Counted from the first letter of the stretch, positions 35,199 through 44,316 are shown. The stretch is 64,000 nucleotides of DNA from Peptoniphilus sp. BV3C26 (GCF_000478985.1 NZ_AWXB01000005.1:24126-88125); one strand, 5' to 3'. The notes: generated by a model from the sequence alone, not told the origin. Numbers and translations are program-made.

Positions 35199-35214
35199 TA
35201 CTACTAAACCTATT

Positions 35215-35322
35215 TTATTTTTCATTTTCAAGAGCCTTTATAACTTCATCTCTTAAAGACTTTGGCACTTGGTCGATTGTTCTTTTTCCCATTTTGATTA
35301 AATATACATATACAGCTACCAT
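35215..35322 (-). CDS. XkdX family protein, copy 1
   Basis: 35 aa, starts MVAVYVYLIKMGKRTIDQVP and ends KALENEK: the XkdX family pattern. The ATG overlaps the stop of the upstream gene (TAATG), so it is translationally coupled. Confidence 0.72.
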   Translation of the reverse strand: MVAVYVYLIKMGKRTIDQVPKSLRDEVIKALENEK

Positions 35323-35681
35323 TATTTACCTCCTAAATTTGCTTCATATGTTTCTGCAAGTGCAGTCATTATAGTTAATTTATCATTTTCTAATTTTTCA
35401 TAGGTTTCAGCTTGTGCCATCGCAGATTGGATTTTAAATTCTTCAAGTTCTTTTTCAATCTTTGCGTTTGGGTCAGGTTGAGGTTCTACTGTTGGTTCTT
35501 TCGGGTCATTATTTCTTTCTTCGTAAAGCTTTCTTATTTTCTCTGCTTGTTCTTCGTCAACAAGTACAGGATTATCAGCTGTTCCCTTTTTACCTGTAAC
35601 TTCTTGGACTATTGCGAAACCTAAGTTTTTGTCTATTGGTTGCCAGATTATTTCGCAACCGCTTCTAATTATTTTATACAT
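35322..35681 (-). CDS. Phage tail-fibre region protein
   Basis: 119 aa. N-terminal small domain (MYKIIRSGCEIIWQPIDKNLG), then an acidic Pro/Glu linker and a helical C-terminal half (about 65-119). I choose the ATG at 35681, after GGTGGTGG, rather than the open frame to 35723. Position after the fibre genes and the domain layout suggest a fibre accessory or chaperone; no firm family. Confidence 0.55.
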   Translation of the reverse strand: MYKIIRSGCEIIWQPIDKNLGFAIVQEVTGKKGTADNPVLVDEEQAEKIRKLYEERNNDPKEPTVEPQPDPNAKIEKELEEFKIQSAMAQAETYEKLENDKLTIMTALAETYEANLGGK

Positions 35682-35925
35682 TTTCCACCACCTTGAAAAC
35701 AATACCTTGTATTGTCGCGCCATTACGAATTGATTTTATCTCAGATCCCTGTACAATAAGTCCATTTTGGATATTTTCATACCCCGGAGACACTTCATTT
35801 ACGTTTAATTTTCTGTTTGCGTCTTGGTAAAGAGATACTTTCCAGAGTTCTCCTTGCGGTATTACAATTTTTTCGTCGGCTTTTAATTTTAAATTAATTA
35901 GCCTATCAAATTTTAATTTTGCCAT
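35674..35925 (-). CDS. Small phage protein after the tail fibre
   Basis: 83 aa, mostly predicted beta (PQGELWKVSLYQDAN, then NGLIVQGSEIKSIRNGATIQG), no cysteine, no membrane segment. It may be a fibre-tip or fibre-attachment protein. Overlaps the next gene by 8 bp. Family unknown. Confidence 0.6.
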   Translation of the reverse strand: MAKLKFDRLINLKLKADEKIVIPQGELWKVSLYQDANRKLNVNEVSPGYENIQNGLIVQGSEIKSIRNGATIQGIVFKVVENV

Positions 35926-35936
35926 TTTATCACTCC

Positions 35937-36881
35937 TTAACTAAAAGTAAGTATTTGCTCTATAATATCGCTTTGTACTTCTTCTATTATGGTCTTCTTT
36001 AAATCAGCTAACATCTTATCAATCTGCTCATTAGTATATAAGTCAGGACTTGCGTGCTTACTCCTTGCATGATTATAAGCTATAAGTCCGTGGTCTCCCC
36101 TATATGCAGTTAAAGACGTTGTTCCTAATTTCAGCATATTATCAGTTATATTTTTTATAATCGAGTCCATTGCTTCTTTGCTATAAGCGTTTGTTGGAGC
36201 GTGCTTACTAAGTGCATGGTCATAAGCTACTTTTCCATAGTCGCCCCTGAAAGCAGTGTCTGAACTTTCCCCAAGTGCAAGACCTTTTTCAGCAACTGGA
36301 AGTTGATTTTTGGGTACTTTCCCATCTGCACCTAAACTTGCATAGCCCCCTGCACGACCTTTTTCTTTTGTTATTTGATAGTCTTTTAAATCTAAAATAT
36401 TAGGTAAATTATTTATAAGGTCGTGAAGGTCTTTTTGAGTTGCAACAACTATTGAAGGGTCAACTTTTAAAATAACATTTGCTGCATTCGAAAAAGTTAA
36501 AATCATTCTAATTGTTATATCTTTATACGCTCCAAACTCACCTACTGGCTTATAGGTTTCTGGATGTTTTGCAACTGCAATTAAGTTTCCGTCCTTATCC
36601 TTAATGCCTGCTTCCCTAATGTAGAAGCCACCAATATCAGTCGGGATATAAGCCTCAACTAAGATTTCATTTTTATTGCTTTCTCCAATAATAACCTTAG
36701 TCAAAGCCCCTTCCCAAACTTGATTTTTAAGTTGAGTTTGGCTCTCGTTAATTTCGTAATAGCCACCTGCACCATCTCCGACACATAGAGAGGACAACTC
36801 AACTTTCTTACCCAATGCTACCGCATTGGTTATCTGCCTCTTGCCAATATCGGTTATGAGGCTGAAAAACTTTTCCGCCAT
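35937..36881 (-). CDS. Phage tail fibre protein
   Basis: 314 aa. The N-terminal DUF3751-like tail-collar domain (SLITDIGKRQITNAVALGKK, then GDGAGGYYEINESQTQLKNQVW) fits to the baseplate. The shaft contains two copies of the TAFRGDYGKVAYDHALSKHAP type repeat (second: TAYRGDHGLIAYNHARSKHAS), common in Firmicute phage fibres. Likely the host-recognition organ; starts 1 bp after the gpI-like gene. Confidence 0.88.
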   Translation of the reverse strand: MAEKFFSLITDIGKRQITNAVALGKKVELSSLCVGDGAGGYYEINESQTQLKNQVWEGALTKVIIGESNKNEILVEAYIPTDIGGFYIREAGIKDKDGNLIAVAKHPETYKPVGEFGAYKDITIRMILTFSNAANVILKVDPSIVVATQKDLHDLINNLPNILDLKDYQITKEKGRAGGYASLGADGKVPKNQLPVAEKGLALGESSDTAFRGDYGKVAYDHALSKHAPTNAYSKEAMDSIIKNITDNMLKLGTTSLTAYRGDHGLIAYNHARSKHASPDLYTNEQIDKMLADLKKTIIEEVQSDIIEQILTFS

Positions 36882-36882
36882 T

Positions 36883-37530
36883 TTAATCTCTCCTTCCTAT
36901 AATTATTTCTTCGTGTTCTGTATAAAAACTAGCAGCTAACCTATAAATTACATCATCATCAACATCTTTTAATTTTTCGGGAAGAATCGTTATTTCTTCT
37001 CCTGCAACTGCCCCTACACCAAGGTAAAAAGTTTTTTTGTAATTCAATTCAATTAGAACTCTTACACCTGCAGCCTTAACCCTATTAACAATTTCATAGG
37101 GAATTCTTTTTGCAATAGGACCAAGCATTAGTTTTATTGCAGCAGGCTCATTTAAGTGGTCTTTATTCCACCAAACTTCTTCAAGTCCTAAATAGACTTC
37201 TTTTATCAATGCTGACATGACATTATTTATAGTGGGTATATCCCCAATAGATAAGTTGGCAATAATTCGGGTCTTGATTAACAACCTATAAAGGTCATCA
37301 TCTTCTCCAAGTCTAAATTGCCCTACATTTGCCCCTAATTTGTCTAAGGTTTCTCCCTGTGCCTTATCAATATTCCTACTGTCATTTATGCTTGCAAAAC
37401 CTTTTTCAAGTTCTCCATATCCACCATATAAGACATAGTAAAGGTCAAGATTATTAGGCTTCCTAAATCTTTCAGGAAGTCGTCGCCAAGCCTTATAATA
37501 TAAATCTTCTTGATTATGATACATACTCAA
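36883..37530 (-). CDS. Baseplate wedge protein, gpI/YmfQ-like
   Basis: 215 aa, in the normal position between baseplate J and tail fibre. Starts with LYYKAWRRLPERFRKPNN and holds QGETLDKLGANVG, seen in tail protein I-like wedge proteins. Overlaps the gpJ gene by 17 bp. It links the baseplate to the fibres. Confidence 0.75.
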   Translation of the reverse strand: MSMYHNQEDLYYKAWRRLPERFRKPNNLDLYYVLYGGYGELEKGFASINDSRNIDKAQGETLDKLGANVGQFRLGEDDDLYRLLIKTRIIANLSIGDIPTINNVMSALIKEVYLGLEEVWWNKDHLNEPAAIKLMLGPIAKRIPYEIVNRVKAAGVRVLIELNYKKTFYLGVGAVAGEEITILPEKLKDVDDDVIYRLAASFYTEHEEIIIGRRD

Positions 37531-38746
37531 TCACAACCTTTTCTGGGCTTGTTTTGGCAATAGAGGCTCTTGCTATTTCAATGTTTGTCTCTTTCCATTC
37601 TTTTCCATCTGTAGAAATAAAGGCTTCAACATCGGCAATTCCACCAAGACACATTGCACGTCCTAAAACTTTTGATAATACTACATCTTCTCCAAGTTTT
37701 AATCCTGCATATTCAACCCCATCGCTATCCTTTCCACCAATGTAATTTAAAATGGCTCTTTTTAATGCCTCGTCGCCCTTATAATCTTTGTCTTTTTTGA
37801 TTTTTAATTTAACAAAAATTTCTTCAACCTTTGCTCTGGTAAAGCCTATTTTATGGAGTACATTCTTTTTATCTTTTACATCAATTACAATATTTCCAAA
37901 GGCTTCTATGCCTGCAGCCTTATTTTCGTAAATTGTTCTTGCAATATCTTCATTTTCTCCTCCATAGATATAGCAAGCAACAGACTTAGGAGGTATTCCA
38001 TCAATAGTTTCCATTGTTACATTCTCTCTAACTTCACAATCAACAACCTTATCAATGTCTAAAAGTGCGGCAGTAATTGCAGGTACAGTTGACCCTCCAA
38101 CTCTTGAGTAAGATTTTTTATATCTTTCTCTAAATTCGTTGTCAGTCTCAATATTTAAACCACCAACTGCATCATTTTTATTTATGACCCTATCCACTCC
38201 TAAAGCAGGATTTAAAATTTCAGTTATTGATTTTTCCCCAACATTGTTTTCTTTTCCTGCTCCAATGGATTCAACATAAACATCAACGCTTCCATTTTTG
38301 ATAGTGGCATCTTCAAGAGTTTCAAAAACAACTCCTTTTTTAGTTGCAACCTTAAAGCCTTTTGGGATTACAATTTCATCATCTCCATAAATTGTAACTA
38401 TGGTCTTACTTTTAGTTGCAGGTCGTCTTGTGATTGTTAAATACATTCCAACATTATCAAGGGCTGTCCCCTCTGCAGAGTTAACGAATGGAGCGTTATA
38501 GACGTCCTCTGCCAACTCCCACAAATAAGCCTCGTCCCAAGATAAATTTCTAATTAATTTTCCCAAAAAAGAAGTCTCTGAGGTATCAATATTGACCCCA
38601 AAGACTTTCTTAGCTCTCTTAATTCTATCTGCAACGCACTCTGGATATAGCTTTCTTCTAAATCCAAATTCTGTTAGTCCAAATTCAGAATTATTTATTT
38701 TTTTAACATCATCAATTATACATAATCCGTCTTTGCAATTATCCAA
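37514..38746 (-). CDS. Baseplate J-like protein
   Basis: 410 aa of the baseplate J family (P2 gpJ / Mu gp47 / PBSX XkdT). AEDVYNAPFVNSAEGTALDN is the typical N-terminal motif; AVGGLNIETDNEFRERYKKS and VGGSTVPAITAALLDIDKV the central ones. Main wedge component; supports a myovirus. Confidence 0.93.
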   Translation of the reverse strand: MDNCKDGLCIIDDVKKINNSEFGLTEFGFRRKLYPECVADRIKRAKKVFGVNIDTSETSFLGKLIRNLSWDEAYLWELAEDVYNAPFVNSAEGTALDNVGMYLTITRRPATKSKTIVTIYGDDEIVIPKGFKVATKKGVVFETLEDATIKNGSVDVYVESIGAGKENNVGEKSITEILNPALGVDRVINKNDAVGGLNIETDNEFRERYKKSYSRVGGSTVPAITAALLDIDKVVDCEVRENVTMETIDGIPPKSVACYIYGGENEDIARTIYENKAAGIEAFGNIVIDVKDKKNVLHKIGFTRAKVEEIFVKLKIKKDKDYKGDEALKRAILNYIGGKDSDGVEYAGLKLGEDVVLSKVLGRAMCLGGIADVEAFISTDGKEWKETNIEIARASIAKTSPEKVVIEYVS

Positions 38747-39098
38747 GGTCTACCACCTCTTTCAGCCAAAGTTCTTGCTCGCCTCTATCAATAATTACAA
38801 TATTGATTTCAGCAGTTCTATTTTGGGCATCTCTTTCAATCGTTATATTTCTAACTTCTTTTACTCTCTCGTCCTGTAGGCAGCATTCACGAATGGCAAA
38901 TTCTATGTCTCTGCTAACTCTTTTGCCACTTATGGCGGCATAATCAAGTCCTAATTCCAAATTTAAAAACCACTCATTTTTATTTACAGACAACCTATTT
39001 TCTATATTTTGTCTTAATTCCTCTTGACCCCCTACAAGTTCAAGGTCATCATTAACAACGGTATCTCCGCCTATCATTTTAAAAGTATTTTTATACAT
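38739..39098 (-). CDS. Baseplate wedge protein, gpW/gp25-like (DUF2634)
   Basis: 119 aa. LVGGQEELRQNIENRLSVNKNEWFLN is characteristic of DUF2634/XkdS proteins in the T4 gp25 family: sheath polymerisation starts from it. Overlaps gpJ by 8 bp. Confidence 0.85.
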   Translation of the reverse strand: MYKNTFKMIGGDTVVNDDLELVGGQEELRQNIENRLSVNKNEWFLNLELGLDYAAISGKRVSRDIEFAIRECCLQDERVKEVRNITIERDAQNRTAEINIVIIDRGEQELWLKEVVDLG

Positions 39099-39386
39099 TT
39101 AACCACCTACATTTACAGTTGCTTTACCCGTTGCAATAGTGTCTCCACATGAGATAGGGTCGCCTATTCTTGCAACCTGTTTTCCGTTGCAATAGACAGT
39201 TCCACTCCCTTTTGAGGTGCTTCCATCATGGCAAACACCTTGACTATTACAATGAGTAACCCAAGTATCTCCTACCCTGTGGACGCCTTGGCCCTCAGCA
39301 AAGACATTTGACGAGCCTTGGACTGTATTTCTTGCAGGAAAGTCGGCGTGTCCTGTGGACATACTCCCTATTGTTGCTATCTTCAA
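39099..39386 (-). CDS. PAAR-domain spike-tip protein
   Basis: 95 aa made almost only of the PAAR fold: repeated short beta strands with Gly, Cys and His (GSMSTGHADFPARN, VHRVGDTWVTHCNSQG, CNGKQVARIGDPISCG). Caps the membrane-piercing spike of contractile tails. Abuts the gp25-like gene and overlaps the gpV-like gene by 4 bp. Confidence 0.93.
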   Translation of the reverse strand: MKIATIGSMSTGHADFPARNTVQGSSNVFAEGQGVHRVGDTWVTHCNSQGVCHDGSTSKGSGTVYCNGKQVARIGDPISCGDTIATGKATVNVGG

Positions 39387-39886
39387 TTCAAATCAATCCT
39401 TTCAGCCTCAACCTTAAAATTCTTTGCCTTGATTTTTATATCTCCGTCTTTTTTAATTGTTATACTTGCAGTATTTGAAATATTTTGCATAACTAAAGCG
39501 TCTTTTTCCTCAACCTCTAAACTGTCATTTAAAAGTGTAATTCCACCAATACAGATGCAATCTGAAATGTCGTGTCCTCGCTCGGTCTCAATGCTATCTT
39601 CCCCCAATAAAATATTGTCGGTGTCGTTATCTGCAAAAATCAAAATAACTATATCGTCAGCCTCTAATGGATAATAAATTAAAAAGTCCTTGCTCCTTAC
39701 AGTTGCAACTGGAACGTTAATTATCATTGAGTTGTCCTCGCTTGGTAAGGGCATGACATCAACTTTCATAGTCTCAGGATAAAATTTAACCACCTTCGCC
39801 ATCTTGCAGACGTTCGTTTCCCCTGCAATATTCTTTTTAAAATCTTCAAAAAAATTGTTGGCGTGTCTATTTGCTTGCTCTCTCAT
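39383..39886 (-). CDS. Baseplate spike protein, gpV/Gp138-like
   Basis: 167 aa. N-terminal OB-fold (VVKFYPETMKVDVMPL, about 32-47) and a C-terminal beta-helical segment (SITIKKDGDIKIKAKNFKVEAERI), the layout of Gp138_N/gpV spikes. It works with the PAAR protein next to it. Confidence 0.85.
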   Translation of the reverse strand: MREQANRHANNFFEDFKKNIAGETNVCKMAKVVKFYPETMKVDVMPLPSEDNSMIINVPVATVRSKDFLIYYPLEADDIVILIFADNDTDNILLGEDSIETERGHDISDCICIGGITLLNDSLEVEEKDALVMQNISNTASITIKKDGDIKIKAKNFKVEAERIDLN

Positions 39887-40731
39887 ATTTCCTCAACCTC
39901 TAACTCGGTGTTAAAATCTTTTGAATGTTTACCAGATATCACTCTGAAAGTGCCATTTAAAACCTTACACTCAATCTTAACTACGCTATCAGTTTCTATT
40001 TTTGGATTTAAAAGACAAGTAACCTTCCAAGTCTTTTTAGTCTCCTTGTTTTTCTTTTTGTCCTTTTCCTTTGCCACATCAGAAGTCTTATCTCCACTTT
40101 CATCTTTGTTAAGTGTCGGCAATCCTACTAATCCTGTATCTTTATTGAGGACAAAACCTGTTGTATAACCTTTCTTTTGATGCCTTATAACAATTCTGTT
40201 TTTGTTAATAAACATTTTGGACTCTGTATCTTTTACAAGTTGAGTTAAAGATTTGCTTGCAGATCCTTTAATAGTTTTACCAAGTTTATAAACTAAATCT
40301 TTTTTAGGATTTATTTCCACAATCTCGTATCCCATAGCATTGGTCAGGTCTCGCATAATAGCACTTGCCTTTGTTCCGTTGGCATAGGTCTTATTAAGTT
40401 CAGCCTTTCTCCAAGCCTTTGTTCCGTCGCCAACTGTAATTTTAGTAGCTTTATCCAAACCTTGCCATGTTGTTTCTATATCCTCAATCTCGCCTGTAAG
40501 TATATTAGCTTTGTTATTCATGTACTTGTAACCAACATTAAGGTATAGATAACCATCTCGCTTTATGTCGTTTATAGTGTCATCTGATAAGTTGTAAATG
40601 GTAACTGTGGATAAATCTGGCTCTTTCTCGTCGTTAAAAGATACATCAAAATCTATTTCAAGAGCGTTTTCTCCCAAGTTTGTAAATTTCTTTTGACCTG
40701 CCAAAACCTCAATCTCATGTATCCAAAACAT
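39883..40731 (-). CDS. Baseplate hub protein, gpD/gp27-like
   Basis: 282 aa. The N-terminal part EIEVLAGQKKFTNLGENAL and the central ANILTGEIEDIETTWQG belong to hub proteins (P2 gpD, Mu gp44, XkdQ). A Lys-rich insert lies at about 223-240. The frame opens at 40749; I prefer the ATG at 40731, downstream of GAGGACG. Precedes the spike genes. Confidence 0.78.
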   Translation of the reverse strand: MFWIHEIEVLAGQKKFTNLGENALEIDFDVSFNDEKEPDLSTVTIYNLSDDTINDIKRDGYLYLNVGYKYMNNKANILTGEIEDIETTWQGLDKATKITVGDGTKAWRKAELNKTYANGTKASAIMRDLTNAMGYEIVEINPKKDLVYKLGKTIKGSASKSLTQLVKDTESKMFINKNRIVIRHQKKGYTTGFVLNKDTGLVGLPTLNKDESGDKTSDVAKEKDKKKNKETKKTWKVTCLLNPKIETDSVVKIECKVLNGTFRVISGKHSKDFNTELEVEEI

Positions 40732-41023
40732 ATAAAAACACGTCCTCATTCATATTTTCATAATCAGCCTTATTTGCAGTTCCTGTTGTATCAAAGGGCT
40801 TTATAACAACTTTTGGCACTCCTAAATGTTTTAAGTTTTCAAAAAGTTCTACATTGTAGACCACCTTGTAATTATCAATAATTTTTACATGGTCTTTTTT
40901 CAAAGAAACCGTGAAGAAATCGCCAACAGAATTATAATTTAACTCAAATTGGAAAGTGCTATTATCAAGTACAATCTCGAATTCATAAGGTATTTGATTT
41001 TTATCAATGTTAATAAATTTCAA
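40715..41023 (-). CDS. Baseplate-region protein
   Basis: 102 aa, beta-rich (FEIVLDNSTFQFELNYNSVGDFFTVSL). Small proteins of this size between the Dit-like and hub genes occur in many clostridial myoviruses and are presumed baseplate parts; no catalytic motif seen. Overlaps the hub gene start. Confidence 0.65.
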   Translation of the reverse strand: MKFINIDKNQIPYEFEIVLDNSTFQFELNYNSVGDFFTVSLKKDHVKIIDNYKVVYNVELFENLKHLGVPKVVIKPFDTTGTANKADYENMNEDVFLYVLDT

Positions 41024-41490
41024 CGTGTTTGCACCTGCTTTCTTCCTGCATTAGTTTTTTCCTTAACCTTTGTAGCAGTTTTTGCATCTTGTTTTTTAGT
41101 GTCTGGATTTTTAACATTAACCTCAAAGGTCTCAGGCTTTGCAATTTTAACGTGTTGTAAAGTAATTGAATAATCAAATCCTTTTGCGTTTTTAACTGAG
41201 TGATTAGTGTCTAAATTAGTTAAGACTAAATTTTTAAAAATATTTCTTCCTACATAGGTTAGGAGCGTTGCCTCTTTTTGATATGACCTTAAAAGTTCCA
41301 ACTTTGCAGGAGCATCATTAACTATTGAACCTTGAAGCCTTAAAGTATAGGGCTTAATTTGCATGTGGTCGGAAATATCCTCGCCTTTTTCTACTGGTTT
41401 ACTTGTTACATCAGCAGTATTTGACGGGTTTTCTTCTACTACTGCATCCATAATTATGTCTTGCAATTTAATTCTCATTGTATTAATCAT
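41020..41490 (-). CDS. Dit-like tail/baseplate protein
   Basis: 156 aa. Core about 1-130 with AKLELLRSYQKEATLLTYVGR and AKGFDYSITLQHVKIAKP, as in the Dit-like phage tail N-terminal family found after tape-measure genes of clostridial phages. The last 25 residues are basic and low complexity. Overlaps the next gene by 4 bp. Confidence 0.68.
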   Translation of the reverse strand: MINTMRIKLQDIIMDAVVEENPSNTADVTSKPVEKGEDISDHMQIKPYTLRLQGSIVNDAPAKLELLRSYQKEATLLTYVGRNIFKNLVLTNLDTNHSVKNAKGFDYSITLQHVKIAKPETFEVNVKNPDTKKQDAKTATKVKEKTNAGRKQVQTR

Positions 41491-41494
41491 GTAA

Positions 41495-43444
41495 TCACGC
41501 CCTCTGTAATTGCATTTCTTTGAAGAAAATGTCTAATTGCTTTCTAACTTCTGTCGCTATGCTTTGTGGTGCTTCTTTCTCACTACCCGTATAATTAATA
41601 ACAATAGTCGGATTATAATTATTTGCACCTTCAACTTGATTATTTGTTACATTTTCAGTTTCTCTGCCATTAAATAGGCTTGGAAATCCGTCTTTAGTTC
41701 CGCCTAATCTCCTATACTGTCTACTTGCAGCAGCAGTCAAGACCATTTCATCTTTGTGGAGGTTTGCAGTGTAATCGTCATGAGGCACGCTGTCAAGGCC
41801 TGTAGCATGTGAAGGTATCATACCTTTAATTTTCCCTATTGCTCCACCTACTACATTGACTGCACCTTTTATTGGCTTTGCAAAAAATGCTTTTACTGCT
41901 TCCCATTTTTGCTTTATTGTTTCTAAGGCATTTGAAACAACAGATTTCATTGCATTAAATCCATTTGCTACTGCATTAGCTGCACCTTCCAATTTTGACT
42001 TAAATTGATTTCCAAGTTCTGCTGCTTTTGCCTTGATTGTTTCCCAATGGAAAGCAAGAGCAGCCCCTGCAGCGGTTAAAAGTGCAAATGCCCCTATTGC
42101 TATTGCAACTGGTGCAGTTAACATTCCAATTCCTGCTACTAATCCACCAATAGCCACTCCAAGACCGCCAAGAACTACAAGAACAGGGCCGAGAGCAACT
42201 GCTCCCAAAGCAAGCATAGATAACACTTTTTGTTGATGTGGAGTAAGGTTTTGAAATTTCATAGCAAGCTCCCCAATTTTTTCCATAATGCTTGTGATCA
42301 CTGGCATAACTTGAGTTCCCATATCAATGAAGGCGTTTCTTAATTGTTCAACTGCCTTTGCATGTTCTAATTCATCACCCATCATTTTTTCATAGTTTTT
42401 ATTAACAGATCCATCAGAGTTTTTCATAGCGTCTAAAGCTTTATTGTAAGCATCAGTTCCACCCTGCGTTAAAGAGTTTGCAGCTTTTCCTGCATTGATA
42501 TTTCCAAACATATCCCCAATCTCTAACCCTGCGCTTTTGGCGTTTTCTTGAATTATATTTAAAACATCACCAATATTTTTTCCTTCTTGTGTTAATTGCT
42601 TAAAAGACTTTCCAGTCATTTCCTTCAAAGCCTTGTCTGATTTTGTGCCATTTGAAGACAATTCATTAAGTAGACTGTTCATTGTTGTTGTTGCTTCTAA
42701 AGCGTTAATACCTCTTGAGGTTAAAACTGCATAACTTGCACCTAACTGGTCAAAGCCTACACCTGCAGCTGCTGCAGTTGGAATTACACGACCCATTGAC
42801 TTTCCAAATTCATCAACGGTAATCTTTCCTAAGTCCTGTGTCTTAACCATTATATCCTGTATCTTTTCAACGCTTGGGGCTGCGTCTCCATAAGCATTAA
42901 GTGCAGTAGTTGTCGCATCAATTACAGTCGGCAAGTCAGTAAATCCTGCCTTAGTTAGTTTCAAGCCTTGCTCCGTAAACTTTGTGACATCTTCGGTCTT
43001 AACTCCAGATGATAAAGCTTCATACATAGCATTAGCCACTTCCTCTTGCATGATTCCACTTTCGTTTGATATTCTCTTAACTGTTTTTTTAAGTTCTGCA
43101 GTAGGTAAAATATTTTCATCCGTCAGTGTGGTTACCTGTCTTATAGCAGTATCAAGATTTTTGGCATCTGAAACTCCCTGTTTTAATTTAATTGCAAGTG
43201 GCATTGTTGCAGCAGTTAAGCCTGCCCCTACTTTTGCAATACTTCCCCCAACTGACTTAAATTTTGAACCAGTACTCGTAAGGTTATCCTGCATTTTAGA
43301 CCAACCACTTTTAGAGGTCTTATCCGTCTCCTGCATGCTTTTTTTTAAACCATTTATTTTTTCGTCTGCTTTTTGGACATCACTTGCAAATTCGCCTGCA
43401 CCTTCTGCCGCCAACTTCCAAACTAATTCTCTAACTGACACCAC
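41495..43444 (-). CDS. Tail tape measure protein, TP901-1 family
   Basis: 649 aa. The N-terminal coiled coil is followed by the TP901-type core (NALEATTTMNSLLNELSSNG and FGNINAGKAANSL), a strongly hydrophobic segment about 405-455 and a C-terminal domain with GLDSVPHDDYTANLHKDEMVL. Length sets tail length; this is a short tail. GTG start, with a second GTG one codon on; GGAGGTG lies just before. Confidence 0.93.
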   Translation of the reverse strand: MVSVRELVWKLAAEGAGEFASDVQKADEKINGLKKSMQETDKTSKSGWSKMQDNLTSTGSKFKSVGGSIAKVGAGLTAATMPLAIKLKQGVSDAKNLDTAIRQVTTLTDENILPTAELKKTVKRISNESGIMQEEVANAMYEALSSGVKTEDVTKFTEQGLKLTKAGFTDLPTVIDATTTALNAYGDAAPSVEKIQDIMVKTQDLGKITVDEFGKSMGRVIPTAAAAGVGFDQLGASYAVLTSRGINALEATTTMNSLLNELSSNGTKSDKALKEMTGKSFKQLTQEGKNIGDVLNIIQENAKSAGLEIGDMFGNINAGKAANSLTQGGTDAYNKALDAMKNSDGSVNKNYEKMMGDELEHAKAVEQLRNAFIDMGTQVMPVITSIMEKIGELAMKFQNLTPHQQKVLSMLALGAVALGPVLVVLGGLGVAIGGLVAGIGMLTAPVAIAIGAFALLTAAGAALAFHWETIKAKAAELGNQFKSKLEGAANAVANGFNAMKSVVSNALETIKQKWEAVKAFFAKPIKGAVNVVGGAIGKIKGMIPSHATGLDSVPHDDYTANLHKDEMVLTAAASRQYRRLGGTKDGFPSLFNGRETENVTNNQVEGANNYNPTIVINYTGSEKEAPQSIATEVRKQLDIFFKEMQLQRA

Positions 43445-43452
43445 TTCACCTC

Positions 43453-43647
43453 CTAACTTTCTTCAATTTTTTTGACGGCTTCCCAAAGTTTATATAATTC
43501 ATCTTCGGTTATTTGCATTGCTTCCGTATAAGTCAAATAACCTAACTTGATTAATTGAAGAATTGGTCTCCAAAAACTGTCGAAGTTTTTCTCTACTTCT
43601 TTTCTGAGCTCTTTGGATTTTTGACCATATATTGAAAAAAAAGGCAT
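43453..43647 (-). CDS. Tail assembly chaperone, downstream frame (GT part)
   Basis: Open frame of 64 codons that overlaps the upstream chaperone by 55 bp in the -1 frame. Contains FWRPILQLIKLGYLTYTEAMQITEDELYKLWEA, similar to the C-terminal GT halves of Firmicute phages. Its apparent ATG lies inside the slippery region and has no ribosome site, so it is probably translated only as a fusion. Confidence 0.75.
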   Translation of the reverse strand: MPFFSIYGQKSKELRKEVEKNFDSFWRPILQLIKLGYLTYTEAMQITEDELYKLWEAVKKIEES

Positions 43648-43871
43648 TCAGCAATTAAAAGTTCCAATTCTCCTAAGTCATCAAAATCCTCAATCTTTAC
43701 TTTTGGATTGACAACTATATTCGCCAAACACTCATCATACATTGTTACATCATCAGTAATTCCAGACGGCAACGTCCACTTTTGTCTAATTTCTAACGCC
43801 TTTCTAATTGGCAACTTTTGCAATACATATTCTTTTTCCATTACCTTTACCGTCTTTTGTTCAAATGCCAT
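43593..43871 (-). CDS. Tail assembly chaperone, upstream frame (G part, XkdN-like)
   Basis: 92 aa, begins MAFEQKTVKVMEKEYVLQKLP and has the helical core expected of gpG-like chaperones that coat the tape measure. Lies between tail tube and tape-measure genes. AGGAGG ribosome site. The CTTTTTTTT run near its 3' end is the likely frameshift site. Confidence 0.85.
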   Translation of the reverse strand: MAFEQKTVKVMEKEYVLQKLPIRKALEIRQKWTLPSGITDDVTMYDECLANIVVNPKVKIEDFDDLGELELLIAECLFFQYMVKNPKSSEKK

Positions 43872-43902
43872 AACTGCCTCCTATAAAAAATAAGAGCCTA
43901 AA

Positions 43903-44316
43903 TTAAAGGCTCTTATTATATGCAAATGGAATAAACACTTCAAACTCCACGCCCTCAGCTTCTTTCTTTCTTGAGTAATCAGGCGTTTTTATAATTCGGC
44001 ATTCATCACAAACAATATTTCTTCCATTATCATTCATATCGACCATTGAAAACGTGAAATCTTTTTTGCTTGCTGCCAAGTCCATTATGAAATTAATATG
44101 AGGACTTGTAGACATTAAAGGCAATTTTGCTTTTGCTGTCTCATCATGATTGATTGTATAATGCACGCTTCCATCTACTCCAACCTTTGGAATGACATTA
44201 TCCTCATTTTTTTCCACTGTGATTTTTGCATCATCTGAAAAACCTGTTAAATAAACTCCGTCTATTTGCACTATGACTTTTTCAGGGTCATAAGTATATG
44301 TCTTTTTTTCAGCCAT
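43903..44316 (-). CDS. Tail tube protein (DUF3277-like)
   Basis: 137 aa, one-domain beta protein: VIVQIDGVYLTGFSDDAKITVEKNED, then DFTFSMVDMNDNGRN. Size, fold prediction and position after the sheath gene match the tube of contractile phages. Start overlaps the sheath stop by 1 bp. Confidence 0.85.
   Translation of the reverse strand: MAEKKTYTYDPEKVIVQIDGVYLTGFSDDAKITVEKNEDNVIPKVGVDGSVHYTINHDETAKAKLPLMSTSPHINFIMDLAASKKDFTFSMVDMNDNGRNIVCDECRIIKTPDYSRKKEAEGVEFEVFIPFAYNKSL

Larger units (their letters stand above)
43453..43871 (-). other. Predicted -1 frameshift fusion product of the two chaperone frames
   Basis: Joins the 92-aa frame (from 43871) to the 64-aa frame (to 43453) at the heptamer T-TTT-TTT (43635-43641) by a -1 slip, giving ...ECLFF-SIYGQKSKELRKEVEK... 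Tail phages make a G and a longer GT chaperone this way. Confidence 0.7.

Noticed and set aside
35142..35231. N-terminal membrane extension of the second XkdX protein
   Set aside because: The hydrophobic stretch is the translation of a terminator hairpin and its T tract; a better ribosome site precedes the inner ATG.
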